From contig CABUYS010000020.1 in the NCBI GenBank assembly GCA_902495835.1, forward strand, positions 1 to 17,089: 17,089 bases of DNA. Reading direction: 5' to 3'. The notes beneath the pieces were generated by a model that was not told where the DNA came from, ran no database searches, and worked only from the letters and a program-made list of their open reading frames with translations. The number at the start of each line of letters is the position of its first letter. Position 1 is the first letter of the stretch. This document shows positions 1 through 8,364 of the stretch, piece by piece. The DNA is from an uncultured Oscillospiraceae bacterium (lineage in GTDB: Bacteria > Bacillota > Clostridia > Oscillospirales > Acutalibacteraceae). A program made the translations under genes and the position numbers.

Positions 1-41
1 AAACTAAAGAATATGTAAACCCTTTTAAGGGTGGCAAGTAA
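1..41 (+). CDS. tnpA: C-terminal tail of IS200-type transposase TnpA (partial)
   Basis: Only the last codons are in the window; they read TKEYVNPFKGGK and then TAA at 39-41. This matches the usual ending of clostridial IS200 transposases (…DPFKG.K). It also aligns with the ending …DPKETLLKGSK of the copies at 12910 and 17032, but is clearly a different family member. TnpA is a small Y1 HUH transposase that moves single-stranded DNA. The catalytic part lies outside the window, so activity cannot be judged. Confidence 0.65.
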   Translation, partial: TKEYVNPFKGGK

Positions 42-200
42 TCAGTCCTCTTCGGCTTGAACACAGTGAAAGCCAGCCGTCTTGAGATGGCTGGCACTCG
101 TATGGCCCTTATAGGGCTGTCCATACCACGTCTTCTAGGCGTGGTCATGATTGCTATGTTTTAACCCAGAGAACTACGTCTTGCGTAGGTAAAAAACTGC
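1..200 (+). mobile_element. Right end of an IS200-like element (truncated by window start)
   Basis: The window opens in the last codons of an IS200-type transposase, followed by about 150 non-coding bases rich in perfect stem-loops. These are GCCAGCC/GGCTGGC at 72-95, GCCCT/AGGGC at 105-117 inside an outer TATGG/CCATA pair at 101-125, CCACG/CGTGG at 126-144, and a last CTACG/CGTAG hairpin at 174-188. IS200/IS605 elements end in subterminal hairpins that the single-strand transposase recognises, so the last hairpin is probably the right-end recognition hairpin and the boundary lies near 190-200. The order (CCAC..GTGG hairpin, then GCTAT, then terminal hairpin) matches the other two right ends in this window, although the bases differ. 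The exact boundary is inferred. Confidence 0.7.
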
Positions 201-235
201 CTGATATATATGTAAAAATGAAAATTAAATAAAAC

Positions 236-290
236 AACACTTTTCTAATATAATGGTGAGGTTTATGCATCAAAATAAAAGAAAAGTGTT
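236..290 (+). repeat. 11-bp inverted repeat just upstream of / overlapping the tnpA remnant
   Basis: AACACTTTTCT at 236-246 is the exact reverse complement of AGAAAAGTGTT at 280-290, with a 33-base loop followed by TTTT. The loop holds a TATAAT-like stretch (about 249-254), a GGTGAGG ribosome-site-like sequence and the ATG at 265. IS200-type left ends commonly carry a hairpin that blocks read-through or hides the tnpA ribosome site, so this may be the left end of the remnant element. That role is inferred. Confidence 0.45.
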
Positions 291-423
291 TTTTATGATA
301 AAAGGCTTGTCACACGGCAAATGGTTATGCAAGTATCACGTAGTATTCAAAAAAATACAGTGCATCTCAAACTATACTAATTTTTTAAATCAACAAATAT
401 TTATACTTATATTTAATATGTAA
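265..423 (+). pseudogene. tnpA: Truncated N-terminus of an IS200-type transposase
   Basis: An ATG at 265 after GGTGAGG opens a 52-codon frame. Residues 13-30 (KGLSHGKWLCKYHVVFKK) match the conserved TnpA opening, compare SLAHTKWNYKYHIVFAPK in the copy at 12438. After that the frame runs into unrelated AT-rich sequence and stops at 421-423. The HUH motif, the catalytic tyrosine and the rest of the ~150-aa protein are missing. This is a relic of a second element lying directly downstream of the first one's right end. It is probably a deletion product and not translated into anything useful. Confidence 0.65.
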
Positions 424-449
424 ATCGTTATTTTGAAAGCAGCTTTACT

Positions 450-480
450 GTAATGATTTCATGTCAAAATTCATAATATA
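450..480 (+). promoter_or_regulatory. Possible forespore-type (sigma-F/G-like) or weak promoter of the subtilase pair
   Basis: CATAATA at 472-478 fits the -10 pattern CATnnTA of sporulation sigma-F/sigma-G promoters. GTAAT at 450-454 is a partial match to their -35, with a 17-base spacer. A vegetative reading (TAATAT) is equally possible. The region lies 24 bases before the start codon of the first subtilase. This is offered only because clostridial Csp-type subtilases are often sporulation or germination genes; nothing else here proves sporulation. Confidence 0.2.
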
Positions 481-501
481 ACACAAAGGAGGAACATTTT
501 C

Positions 502-2235
502 ATGCCCTTTGTAAACAGAATACCACCCACAAACGTAGTAAATCAATTTCAAAATACCGAACTCGAATCAGGAAGAATTCCTTCGTCAAATAACTGGGAA
601 GTAATAGTAAAGTACAACGGCGACATATTAAAAGTTGCAGAAGAATTGCAAATAGAAATTGAAATTTTAGGTGCGGGATATGCGATAGCCACACTTTCTC
701 TGGATAAAATCCCCTTGCTCATACGATACTCCGAAATCGAACATGTAGAACCTCCAAAAACCATAACCATAAATTTAAAAGAAGAGCTTAGCCGCTCTTG
801 CGTAACAAATGTTGAATCTTTTGAAGACACGGATATTTCAGGGGAAGGAACAATAATTGCCATACTTGATTCCGGAATAGATTATACTCACCCCGACTTT
901 ATAAACGATGACGGAACCAGCAGAATCCTTTACATGTGGGACCAAACTATTCCCGGTAATCCTCCCGAAGGGTTTACCGGCGGAACCGAATATACAAACG
1001 AACAGATAAATGAGGCTTTAAGAAGCAATAATCCGTATGAAATAGTTTCAGAAACCGATTCCGTAGGTCACGGCACGGCCGTTGCGGGCATCGCCGCGGG
1101 AAACGGCAGAGCCTCAAACGGAGAAAATGCGGGAGTTGCACCAAAAGCTTCACTTGTAATAGTTAAACTCGGGCAAAAAGGATACCCTTCATTTGCACTT
1201 ACAACTGAACTTATGAGAGCTGTAAAATATTCAACCGACAAAGCTTTAATGCTTAAAATGCCTCTGGCCATAAACATAAGTTACGGAACAAATGACGGCC
1301 CTCACAACGGGCAATCTTTATTCGAAAGATACATTAACAGCATGGCTGAAAAATGGAAAACATCCATTATTGTTGCTTCGGGGAATGAAGGCGGAGCTTG
1401 TCATCATTATGCAGGAAAAATTTCTTCAGGAGAAACGCAAGATGTGAAATTTTTTTACGCAGGAAAATATCCGTCTTTCTATGTAGCTTTATGGAAAAAT
1501 TTTGTAGATGATTTTACGGTAGAACTTATACTTCCAAACGGTCAATCCACAGGAGAAATAATCAATTACGACTTAACCCGAACATACAGAATAGGCGATA
1601 CTTCCATTTTGATTAATTATGGGCAACCTCAATTTTACAATGCTTTTCAGGAAATATTTTTTCAAATAAACTCCCTTTCGGGCGAACCGACAACAGGAGT
1701 GTTTACAATAGTAGTAAGAGCCTCTCAAATAGTTGACGGGAATTACAATATTTACCTTCCCACAATTGAAGAGGTATCTGAAGAAACAGCTTTTACATCC
1801 CCCAATCCCGACGTAACGCTTACTTTGCCTTCTACCGCTCAAAATGTTGTAACTGTTGGAGGATATGATTCTTCAAGGAATATTATGTCCAACTTTTCAG
1901 GAAGAGGAAATACTCTTAATATTATTTTTTCAAAACCCGATTTGGTAGCTCCTGCCGTAGGAGTCCTCACGACTTCCGTCGGAGGAGGATACAGTTCTTT
2001 TACAGGAACGAGCGTTGCAGCACCGTTTGTTACAGGTGCAGCTGCAATGATGATGCAATGGGGAATCGTTCAAGGCAACGACCCTTTTTTATACGGAGAA
2101 AGAGTAAAAGCTTACTTAAAAAGCGGTGCAAGACGTTTATCAAACATAACCTATCCAAACAATCGCTGGGGATACGGTTCTTTGTGCCTTTTGGACACTT
2201 TAGGTCAGCTCAGAGCCTTTAACGGCTATACTTAA
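502..2235 (+). CDS. S8 family subtilisin-like serine protease (Csp/clostridial type), first of tandem pair
   Basis: A 577-aa subtilase of the clostridial Csp type. The catalytic triad is complete: Asp123 in AILDSGIDYTHPDF, His190 in SVGHGTAVAG, and Ser504 in FTGTSVAAPFVTG, with oxyanion Asn295 in ASGNEGG. Residues 1-100 form the short N-terminal prodomain typical of this group. A jelly-roll-like insertion of about 130 residues lies between Asn295 and Ser504, as in CspB. There is no signal peptide, so it acts inside the cell or spore, or is released by another route. The start is fixed by AAAGGAGG at 485-492, 9 bases before ATG 502. The next subtilase starts 28 bases after its stop, implying co-transcription. 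Csp proteases of spore formers cleave the cortex hydrolase SleC, but this job is not proven here and many non-spore clostridia carry relatives of unknown role. Confidence 0.9.
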   Translation: MPFVNRIPPTNVVNQFQNTELESGRIPSSNNWEVIVKYNGDILKVAEELQIEIEILGAGYAIATLSLDKIPLLIRYSEIEHVEPPKTITINLKEELSRSCVTNVESFEDTDISGEGTIIAILDSGIDYTHPDFINDDGTSRILYMWDQTIPGNPPEGFTGGTEYTNEQINEALRSNNPYEIVSETDSVGHGTAVAGIAAGNGRASNGENAGVAPKASLVIVKLGQKGYPSFALTTELMRAVKYSTDKALMLKMPLAINISYGTNDGPHNGQSLFERYINSMAEKWKTSIIVASGNEGGACHHYAGKISSGETQDVKFFYAGKYPSFYVALWKNFVDDFTVELILPNGQSTGEIINYDLTRTYRIGDTSILINYGQPQFYNAFQEIFFQINSLSGEPTTGVFTIVVRASQIVDGNYNIYLPTIEEVSEETAFTSPNPDVTLTLPSTAQNVVTVGGYDSSRNIMSNFSGRGNTLNIIFSKPDLVAPAVGVLTTSVGGGYSSFTGTSVAAPFVTGAAAMMMQWGIVQGNDPFLYGERVKAYLKSGARRLSNITYPNNRWGYGSLCLLDTLGQLRAFNGYT

Positions 2236-2263
2236 TTTAAAATTATTGAAAAGGAGAAAAATA

Positions 2264-3982
2264 ATGCCTGAAACCCTTGATGAATCTCAAATGCCTTTAT
2301 ATGAATTTATAAATCTTCCTACCACTGTTTCTTTTTATTATTGGTATACAAACGTTTTTCAGAAATTTCTTGCAGAGCGTCCTTACATACGTCTGGGAAG
2401 AGTACTTGTAAATGAACTTGCAATACTTTACACAAATCAAAAATACATGGATCAAATCTTTAAAGATTTGGGTTCGGATTTTTTGAATATATATCCCGAA
2501 ATATACGGTCTTACAGGAAAAGATGCTTTGGAATCCGCAGGTATAATCCAGGTTCAACAGCAGCCTTATTTGAGCTTAACCGGAAGAGGTACAACTATTG
2601 CCGTAATAGATACGGGAATAGACTATACTCAACCGGTTTTTAGATATGAAGACGGTACCACGAAAATAAAATACATCTGGGACCAAACAACCAAATCTGA
2701 ACCAAATGATCCTGATGTAAATTTTGGAACGGTTTATACTCAAGAACAAATCAACGAGGCTTTGAGAAGCGATGACCCATACAGTTTGGTTCCTCACAAA
2801 GACACCGACGGTCACGGAACTTTCCTTGCTTCCACTGCGGCGGGACGCGAATCGGGGGAATTTATCGGCGCCGCCCCCGACGCTGACATCGTAGTAGTGA
2901 AGTTAAAAAGAGCTACCGAGTATTATATGAATAAATTTTTGGTTCCGCCCGAACAGCAAAATGCTTATGAAGCAATCGATATTATTTTAGGAATTACTTT
3001 TGCAATAGACAAAACTCAGCCTTCGGAAATTCCGTGCGTTATTTGCCTGGGACTGGGAAGCAATTTCGGAGGGCACAACGGTCAAAACAGGCTGGAAAAT
3101 TATATAACGTTTATATCCAACGCGATAGGAGTTGCCGTATGCACAGGAGTCGGAAATGAAAGCAATGCACGGCATCACACTCAAGGCACTGTGCAGAAAA
3201 ATGGAGACATAGTTCCCGTTGAAGTCAAAGTTGGAGAAAATGTAAATAATTTCAGCGTATACATATGGTATCCCGGGTGGGACAAAATATCGTTTTCACT
3301 GAAGTCTCCGACGGGTGAAGTGATAAATCGTATACCTTTCGATGTCGGAACTACTTATCAAAGAAAACTTATCTTTGAAAAATCCACCGTTACAATATTA
3401 TATCACCAAAATGAAAGCCGCTTTGCAGTTGTTCAAGTAACCGAAGCCGTTCCCGGAACGTGGGAAATCAATTTACACGGAGACGTCATTATAAGCGGAG
3501 AATATCATGCATGGCTTCCCATGACAGGATTTATAAGTCCCGATGTAGAATTTACTGCCCCTACTCCCAACTATACAATAGTTATACCGTCGACATCTCA
3601 AGGAGTGCTTAGCGTAGGCGCATATAATTCAAGGGAAAACAGTCTTTACATTAACAGCTCTTGGGGACCTACTATCGGTTCAAAAATATCTCCTGATTTT
3701 GTCGCTCCGGGAGTAAATGTTTCGGGGTTTTATCCCATAGGTATGGGAAACATGACAGGTACGAGCGTTTCTGCGGCAATTGCTGCGGGAGCTTCAGCTT
3801 TAATGTTTCAGTGGGCTTTAGTAGAAGAAAATTCCCCTACCATGACCGGAAATCGTCTGCGTACTGTTCTTATACGAGGAAGCTCGAGAGACGAAAACAG
3901 ACAATATCCGAATCCACAGTGGGGATACGGTAAGTTAAATTTAATGCAGACTTTTAATTTGTTCCGCGAAGAATATCTGTAA
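2264..3982 (+). CDS. S8 family subtilisin-like serine protease (Csp/clostridial type), second of tandem pair
   Basis: A 572-aa paralogue of the gene before it, with the same layout: about 100 residues of prodomain, then a subtilase domain. Asp116 (AVIDTGIDYTQPVF), His184 (DTDGHGTFLAS), Asn298 (GVGNES) and Ser501 (MTGTSVSAAIAAG) are all present, so it should be active, unlike pseudoprotease CspA/CspC. Both proteins share a YTxEQINEALRS segment between Asp and His. The sequences are well diverged, so the duplication is old. I place the start at ATG 2264, 7 bases after AAAAGGAGA (2249-2257). An in-frame TTG at 2246 lies upstream of that ribosome site and is unlikely. There is no signal peptide. 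It probably shares the message of the upstream gene. Substrate is unknown. Confidence 0.9.
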   Translation: MPETLDESQMPLYEFINLPTTVSFYYWYTNVFQKFLAERPYIRLGRVLVNELAILYTNQKYMDQIFKDLGSDFLNIYPEIYGLTGKDALESAGIIQVQQQPYLSLTGRGTTIAVIDTGIDYTQPVFRYEDGTTKIKYIWDQTTKSEPNDPDVNFGTVYTQEQINEALRSDDPYSLVPHKDTDGHGTFLASTAAGRESGEFIGAAPDADIVVVKLKRATEYYMNKFLVPPEQQNAYEAIDIILGITFAIDKTQPSEIPCVICLGLGSNFGGHNGQNRLENYITFISNAIGVAVCTGVGNESNARHHTQGTVQKNGDIVPVEVKVGENVNNFSVYIWYPGWDKISFSLKSPTGEVINRIPFDVGTTYQRKLIFEKSTVTILYHQNESRFAVVQVTEAVPGTWEINLHGDVIISGEYHAWLPMTGFISPDVEFTAPTPNYTIVIPSTSQGVLSVGAYNSRENSLYINSSWGPTIGSKISPDFVAPGVNVSGFYPIGMGNMTGTSVSAAIAAGASALMFQWALVEENSPTMTGNRLRTVLIRGSSRDENRQYPNPQWGYGKLNLMQTFNLFREEYL

Positions 3983-4052
3983 TTTGATAATTTTTAAAAG
4001 CAGTAAGAAATTTTATATTCGTTTACAATATTTCAAAATAAAAAACATACTC

Positions 4053-4081
4053 TGTATTAAAAAATAATACAATCGTTTTTT
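4053..4081 (+). terminator. Weak AT-only terminator after the subtilase pair
   Basis: TGTATTA (4053-4059) and TAATACA (4065-4071) form a perfect 7-bp stem with an AAAAA loop, followed after a few bases by a run of six T. The stem has only two G-C pairs, so it is weak, but it lies in the only gap between the plus-strand protease genes and the convergent YfiH gene. No better terminator is visible between 3983 and 4140. Confidence 0.3.
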
Positions 4082-4140
4082 GTAATTACACTTTGCTTAT
4101 ACACAAAAGTCCTTCACTGCATAAAAATTAAAAATCCAAT

Positions 4141-4968
4141 CTATAATATAGATATAAAAGCAGCGTTGTTTCCTCTACGTCCTTTGGTTGCTCTGTGAGA
4201 AAACAACAAATCTTTATTGCAACTTGTACAAACGTCGGACACAAAAATATTACTTTCTTTCATTCCTGAATTCATCAGCAATTGACGATTAACATCCAAA
4301 ATATCAATATATACTTTTTCTTCTTGAGTTTTGCTTCGAATATAGAAATTTTTTAAATCTAAACGTTCAAATTCGGAAAGAACCGATTCAGAAACTTCAA
4401 AACAGCATTTTCTTATCCCAGGGCCTATTGCACAAACTATATTATCTTTTGAAGAGCCGTAATCAGACACGAATTTATTAAGCAGATTTTGCGAAATTTT
4501 TGCAACTGTTCCCCTCCAGCCTGCGTGAGCAAGTCCGACAACTTTTTTGACGGTATCTATCATAAATATCGGAGCACAATCAGCGTGAAAAGTAACCAAA
4601 ACCACACCCGGTACGTCGGTTATAAATCCGTCCGTGGAATCAAAAACCATTTCTCTGAATTTTTTATCTTTTACATCATCACTTGTGATGTTTTTAATCG
4701 AATTACCGTGAACTTGATTTGCACAAACTATTTTATTTTTATCAAAACCCAAAGCGTTACAAAACAAAGTATAGTTTTCTTCAACAGAACTTTCCAAATC
4801 TCCGCGTGAAAAAGATAAATTCATAGACTTGTATTCATTTTTGCTTACGCCGCCGATTCTCGTCGAATAAGCGTGATTTACAAACGAATATTTTTCTAGA
4901 TTCTTAAAAGTAAGGTATCCGACGGCATCTTTGAAATTAATATTCATATTTTTGCTTGTAAAATTCAT
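4141..4968 (-). CDS. pgeF: YfiH/PgeF family laccase-domain protein (peptidoglycan editing factor / purine nucleoside hydrolase-like)
   Basis: A 275-aa member of the multicopper-oxidase-like DUF152/YfiH family. The three family residues that line the zinc/active site are present: His87 in QVHG, Cys131 in FHADCAPIF, and His148 in LAHAGWRGTV. The typical GPGI segment (182-185) and the C-terminal DVCTSC…FSHR pattern are also there. Length is normal for the family (about 240-280). Relatives have been described as removing wrong amino acids from peptidoglycan precursors (PgeF) and as purine nucleoside phosphorylase/deaminase enzymes, so the precise reaction is open. The start ATG is preceded by GAAAGGTG on the minus strand (4978-4985). 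It is transcribed away from the alpha/beta hydrolase and faces the subtilase genes. Confidence 0.9.
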   Translation of the reverse strand: MNFTSKNMNINFKDAVGYLTFKNLEKYSFVNHAYSTRIGGVSKNEYKSMNLSFSRGDLESSVEENYTLFCNALGFDKNKIVCANQVHGNSIKNITSDDVKDKKFREMVFDSTDGFITDVPGVVLVTFHADCAPIFMIDTVKKVVGLAHAGWRGTVAKISQNLLNKFVSDYGSSKDNIVCAIGPGIRKCCFEVSESVLSEFERLDLKNFYIRSKTQEEKVYIDILDVNRQLLMNSGMKESNIFVSDVCTSCNKDLLFSHRATKGRRGNNAAFISIL

Positions 4969-5018
4969 ATTGGCACACCTTTCGGGTAAAAAATAAATGA
5001 ATTATTTGCGTTTTTATA

Positions 5019-5047
5019 TTGACATTATATAGTTTTTCAAATAACAT
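5019..5047 (+). promoter_or_regulatory. Promoter of the alpha/beta hydrolase
   Basis: A perfect TTGACA at 5019-5024 is followed after 17 bases by TAACAT at 5042-5047, a four-of-six match to the -10 consensus. It is placed 67 bases before the start codon, inside the divergent gap with the YfiH gene. Confidence 0.5.
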
Positions 5048-5114
5048 ATTTATTATAAAATAAATTTTATATACAAATTGTAAAAAGTCACGGAAAGAGA
5101 GATTATTAAATATA

Positions 5115-6065
5115 ATGAAACTCATAGAAATAATATTCATTATTTTCTTAACCGCTTTAGTAATATCAATAGCTGCAGGAATATTTATAGGAAATTATCT
5201 TTACAAGCTTGTCATAAATTCGCACACGGATAAATCTTCTTTTCTTAAAGCTACTCCGCAGAGTCGAAACAATAAAAATTGTACTGATAAATCTCGGGAA
5301 TGGATTAAATCTCACGCTCGAAGCGAATTTATGTTTTCTTTTGATAACTTGAAACTCAATTACTATGTAATATACAGCAGAACAAAATCAGACAAATGGG
5401 TAATCGTTTGCCACGGATACAACGGCAATGCTTTTAGACAAAGTGAAAATGCACTTCATTTTCACAATGCAGGATTTAATGTTTTAATGCCCGATGCTCG
5501 TGGTCACGGCAAAAGCGAAGGCGAATACATCGGCATGGGTTGGTACGACCGTTTGGATATAGTAGTATATATTGACAGAATAATCGGAGAAAATTCCGAT
5601 GCTAAAATAATACTTTATGGTGGTTCTATGGGAGCATCGACTGTGCTTATGACTTCGGGAGAAAAATTGCCGCCAAACGTAAAAGCCGTAATCGCTGACT
5701 GCGGATATTCATCTGTGTGGGAAGAGCTAAAGTATCAATTAAAAAAATTTTTATATCTTCCTTCATTTCCTTTCCTGAACTTTATGTCATTCATAACAAA
5801 AATAAAAGCGGGTTATTCTCTGAGAGATGCAAATGCCGTCAAACAAGTTAAAAAATGCAAAATTCCCATTTTTATAATACACGGTTCTGAAGACAAATTC
5901 GTTCCGACTTACATGGCAAACGAAATTTATAACGCCGCTTCTTGCAAAAAAGAAAAATTAATTGTTCCAAATGCCGCTCATGTACAGTCCTCTGTGGTTG
6001 ACCCGTATTTATACTGGGAATCTGTGGATAATTTCATCGAAAAATATACCGACATAAAAGACTGA
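5115..6065 (+). CDS. Membrane-anchored alpha/beta hydrolase (BEM46/DUF-type serine hydrolase)
   Basis: A 316-aa alpha/beta hydrolase. Residues 5-30 are a hydrophobic N-terminal helix (IIFIIFLTALVISIAAGIFI), so the enzyme is probably tethered outside the membrane or made as a type II membrane protein. The fold signatures appear in order: oxyanion strand VCHGYNGN (98-105), DARGHGKSEG (127-136), nucleophile elbow YGGSMGAS with Ser171, acid Asp260 in HGSEDKFVP, and His289 in NAAHVQS. This set is typical of the clostridial/bacillar BEM46-like esterases (annotated as alpha/beta hydrolase or prolyl-oligopeptidase-related); natural substrates are unknown. The ribosome site is weak (GGAAAGAGAG at 5093-5102). 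Its stop lies 4 bases from the stop of the convergent glutamine synthetase, and no terminator separates them. Confidence 0.9.
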   Translation: MKLIEIIFIIFLTALVISIAAGIFIGNYLYKLVINSHTDKSSFLKATPQSRNNKNCTDKSREWIKSHARSEFMFSFDNLKLNYYVIYSRTKSDKWVIVCHGYNGNAFRQSENALHFHNAGFNVLMPDARGHGKSEGEYIGMGWYDRLDIVVYIDRIIGENSDAKIILYGGSMGASTVLMTSGEKLPPNVKAVIADCGYSSVWEELKYQLKKFLYLPSFPFLNFMSFITKIKAGYSLRDANAVKQVKKCKIPIFIIHGSEDKFVPTYMANEIYNAASCKKEKLIVPNAAHVQSSVVDPYLYWESVDNFIEKYTDIKD

Positions 6066-6069
6066 TATC

Positions 6070-8160
6070 TTAAACACTGAAAAGTATGTCTTCGTATGTT
6101 GGATAAGGCCAAAACTCTTTTGGAATATATATTTCTGCACAGTTTATATCTGTGCGGATTTTTTTCATGCAATCCACAATTTTGTCCCTGTATTCGTGAG
6201 CACGTTTTTCTATATCGGGTATCATGCTCGCCGAATTATCCGCTTCGGAAAGCTCTTCAACGTTTTTGTACAAGCGTGAAGATATATCCGAAAATTTCTT
6301 AATCATATTAGACTCGTATTCGCAGGAAATGTTTTCTCCGAGTTGCTTTTTTTCAATCATGGCTTTGACAATATGATTTGTGTACTTTGTGACAGCAGGA
6401 AGGATTTCGCTTTTTACCATGCTCGACAGCGTTTTGGCTTCAATATGTATAACGTTGCAGTAGTTTTCCATATGAATTCCGTAGCGAGATTTCATTTCTC
6501 TTTCCGAGAGTACTCCATGCGTTTCAAACAATTTTAAATTTTTATCATCTAACGAATGCTCAAGTGCTTCGACAGTAGTCTTGAAATTACAAAGTCCTCT
6601 TTTATCTGCTTCTTTTGCCCATTCTTTAGAATAGCTGTCACCGTTAAAAATTACTTTTTTGTGCTTTTTTATGGATGTAACAAGCAGTTCGTTGAGTTTG
6701 GACGAGGGATTTTCGCTTTTTTCTAGTTCGTCGGCAAATTCTTTTAAAGACTGTGCCATTATTGTATTTAAAATCATATTGGGAGCTGCAACGGATTGAT
6801 TTGAACCCGGCATTCTGAATTCAAATTTGTTTCCCGTAAAAGCAAAAGGCGATGTTCTGTTGCGGTCAGAAGTATCTTTTGGGAATTTAGGAAATACATT
6901 AAGACCTATTTCAAAATCATTTTTTATGGGCTGAGTGTAAATTTCTCCGTTTTCTATCGATTTTAAAACATCTGCAATTTCTTCGCCGAGGTATACCGAA
7001 ACAACCGCAGGAGGAGCTTCTTGGCCTCCGAGTCTGCAATCGTTTCCGGGCGAAGAAGCGGAAATTCTAAGTAAATCCGAATATTCATCCACGGCTTTTA
7101 TCATGGCACACAAGAAAATCAAAAATTGTATGTTTTCGCGAGGTGAATCCCCCGGTTCCAAAAGGTTTTTTCCTGTATCGGACGAAAGCGACCAGTTGTT
7201 GTGTTTTCCGCTTCCGTTTATAAATTCAAATGGTTTTTCGTGCAAAAGACAAACCAAATTGTGTTTTTCGGCGACTGTTTTTAATGTTTCCATTATTATA
7301 TGATTTTGGTCGGCCGCCAAATTTGAATATGTATATATTTGAGCGATTTCATGTTGAGCAGGTGCGACTTCGTTGTGTTTTGTCTTTGAAGGCACTCCGA
7401 ATTTCCAAAGTTCTTGGTCTAAATCATGCATAAATTCAGAGATTCTGGGTTTTAACGCAGCAAAATAATGGTCTGACAAATCCTGAGCTTTAACAGGTTT
7501 TGCACCAAATAAAGTCCTTCCGCAAAACTTTATATCTTTGCGTTTTTCGTACATTTCCTTATCTATGAGAAAATATTCTTGTTCCGCTCCCATGCATGGA
7601 GTTACTTTTTTGACGCTGTCGTTTCCGAGGATTTTCAAAATTCTCAAACACTGAACATTCAGGGCGTACATCGATTTTAAAAGAGGTGTTTTTTCATCCA
7701 AAACCTCTCCGCTATAAGAACAAAAAAACGTAGGAATATACAGCGAATGATTCTTAACAAATGCATAAGACGTAGGATCCCAAGAAGTATAACCTCTTGC
7801 TTCGAAAGTTGCTCTCAAGCCTCCCGAGGGCAAACTTGAGGCATCTGACTCGCCTTTTATGAGATCCTTAACGGAAAAACTCATTTCTACAGTTCCGTCC
7901 TCACCGAAATTTAAAAAACTGTCGTGTTTTTCGGCCGTGATCTCGGTTAAAGGTTGAAACCAGTGCGTAAAATGGGTAGCCCCCTTTTCTAGAGCCCAGT
8001 CTTTCATGGCTCTTGCAACAAATTCTCCTGTTTGATTGTCAACAGCTATATTTTCATCTATGGATTTTTTTAACTTTTCGTAAACTTCCGAAGGAAGTCT
8101 TTTTTTCATCTCTTCGTCGCCGAACACTCGGCTTCCGTACATTTTGGGAACATTTATCAT
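6070..8160 (-). CDS. glnN: Type III glutamine synthetase
   Basis: A 696-aa glutamine synthetase of the large dodecameric type III class (about 700 aa, versus 440-470 for type I). It makes glutamine from glutamate, ammonia and ATP in the cytoplasm. Family signatures: ALEKGATHFTHWFQPLTE and ITAEKHDSF (56-82), PSGGLRATFEARGYTSWDP (111-129), metal-site GAEQEYF (191-197) and NEVAPAQHE (263-271), nucleotide loop NGSGKHNNWS (315-324), and RNRTSPFAFTGNKFEFR (433-449). All are intact, so the enzyme should be functional. The start is ATG 8160, 18 residues before the conserved EEMKKRLP helix, with a weak GGAAAG site upstream. It stands alone with a good promoter; no GlnR or nitrogen-regulator operator is evident, and no nitrogen genes adjoin it. 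Confidence 0.97.
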   Translation of the reverse strand: MINVPKMYGSRVFGDEEMKKRLPSEVYEKLKKSIDENIAVDNQTGEFVARAMKDWALEKGATHFTHWFQPLTEITAEKHDSFLNFGEDGTVEMSFSVKDLIKGESDASSLPSGGLRATFEARGYTSWDPTSYAFVKNHSLYIPTFFCSYSGEVLDEKTPLLKSMYALNVQCLRILKILGNDSVKKVTPCMGAEQEYFLIDKEMYEKRKDIKFCGRTLFGAKPVKAQDLSDHYFAALKPRISEFMHDLDQELWKFGVPSKTKHNEVAPAQHEIAQIYTYSNLAADQNHIIMETLKTVAEKHNLVCLLHEKPFEFINGSGKHNNWSLSSDTGKNLLEPGDSPRENIQFLIFLCAMIKAVDEYSDLLRISASSPGNDCRLGGQEAPPAVVSVYLGEEIADVLKSIENGEIYTQPIKNDFEIGLNVFPKFPKDTSDRNRTSPFAFTGNKFEFRMPGSNQSVAAPNMILNTIMAQSLKEFADELEKSENPSSKLNELLVTSIKKHKKVIFNGDSYSKEWAKEADKRGLCNFKTTVEALEHSLDDKNLKLFETHGVLSEREMKSRYGIHMENYCNVIHIEAKTLSSMVKSEILPAVTKYTNHIVKAMIEKKQLGENISCEYESNMIKKFSDISSRLYKNVEELSEADNSASMIPDIEKRAHEYRDKIVDCMKKIRTDINCAEIYIPKEFWPYPTYEDILFSV

Positions 8161-8208
8161 ATTACATCATTCCAGCTTTCCGCAAATATATAATAATTAC
8201 AGTATAAA

Positions 8209-8237
8209 ATTATATACTATGCGATGTCTTTGTTCAA
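8209..8237 (-). promoter_or_regulatory. Promoter of glnN
   Basis: On the minus strand TTGAAC (8237-8232), a 17-base spacer and a perfect TATAAT (8214-8209) sit about 49 bases before the glnN start. This is a strong vegetative (sigma-A type) match. Confidence 0.65.
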
Positions 8238-8314
8238 TTAAAGTTTATCCGAGATATCCGCAGCTTTTTAGATAGTTTAATAAATTTTATTTTTAAATAT
8301 AAAATTTCAAACTG

Positions 8315-8323
8315 TGATATAAT
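8315..8323 (+). promoter_or_regulatory. Extended -10 promoter of the NUDIX gene
   Basis: TGATATAAT (TGn plus perfect TATAAT at 8318-8323) sits 41 bases before the start. The -35 is poor, which fits an extended -10 promoter. The same nine bases recur at 10751-10759 before the serine hydrolase. Confidence 0.5.
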
Positions 8324-8364
8324 CTTTCATGCCTGTAATTCAATAAATGAAAAGGATTTTATAT

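Noticed and set aside
1..200. Structured RNA such as a riboswitch or an omega RNA
   Set aside because: The hairpin array directly follows a tnpA stop codon and fits an IS right end; no tnpB/iscB is visible.
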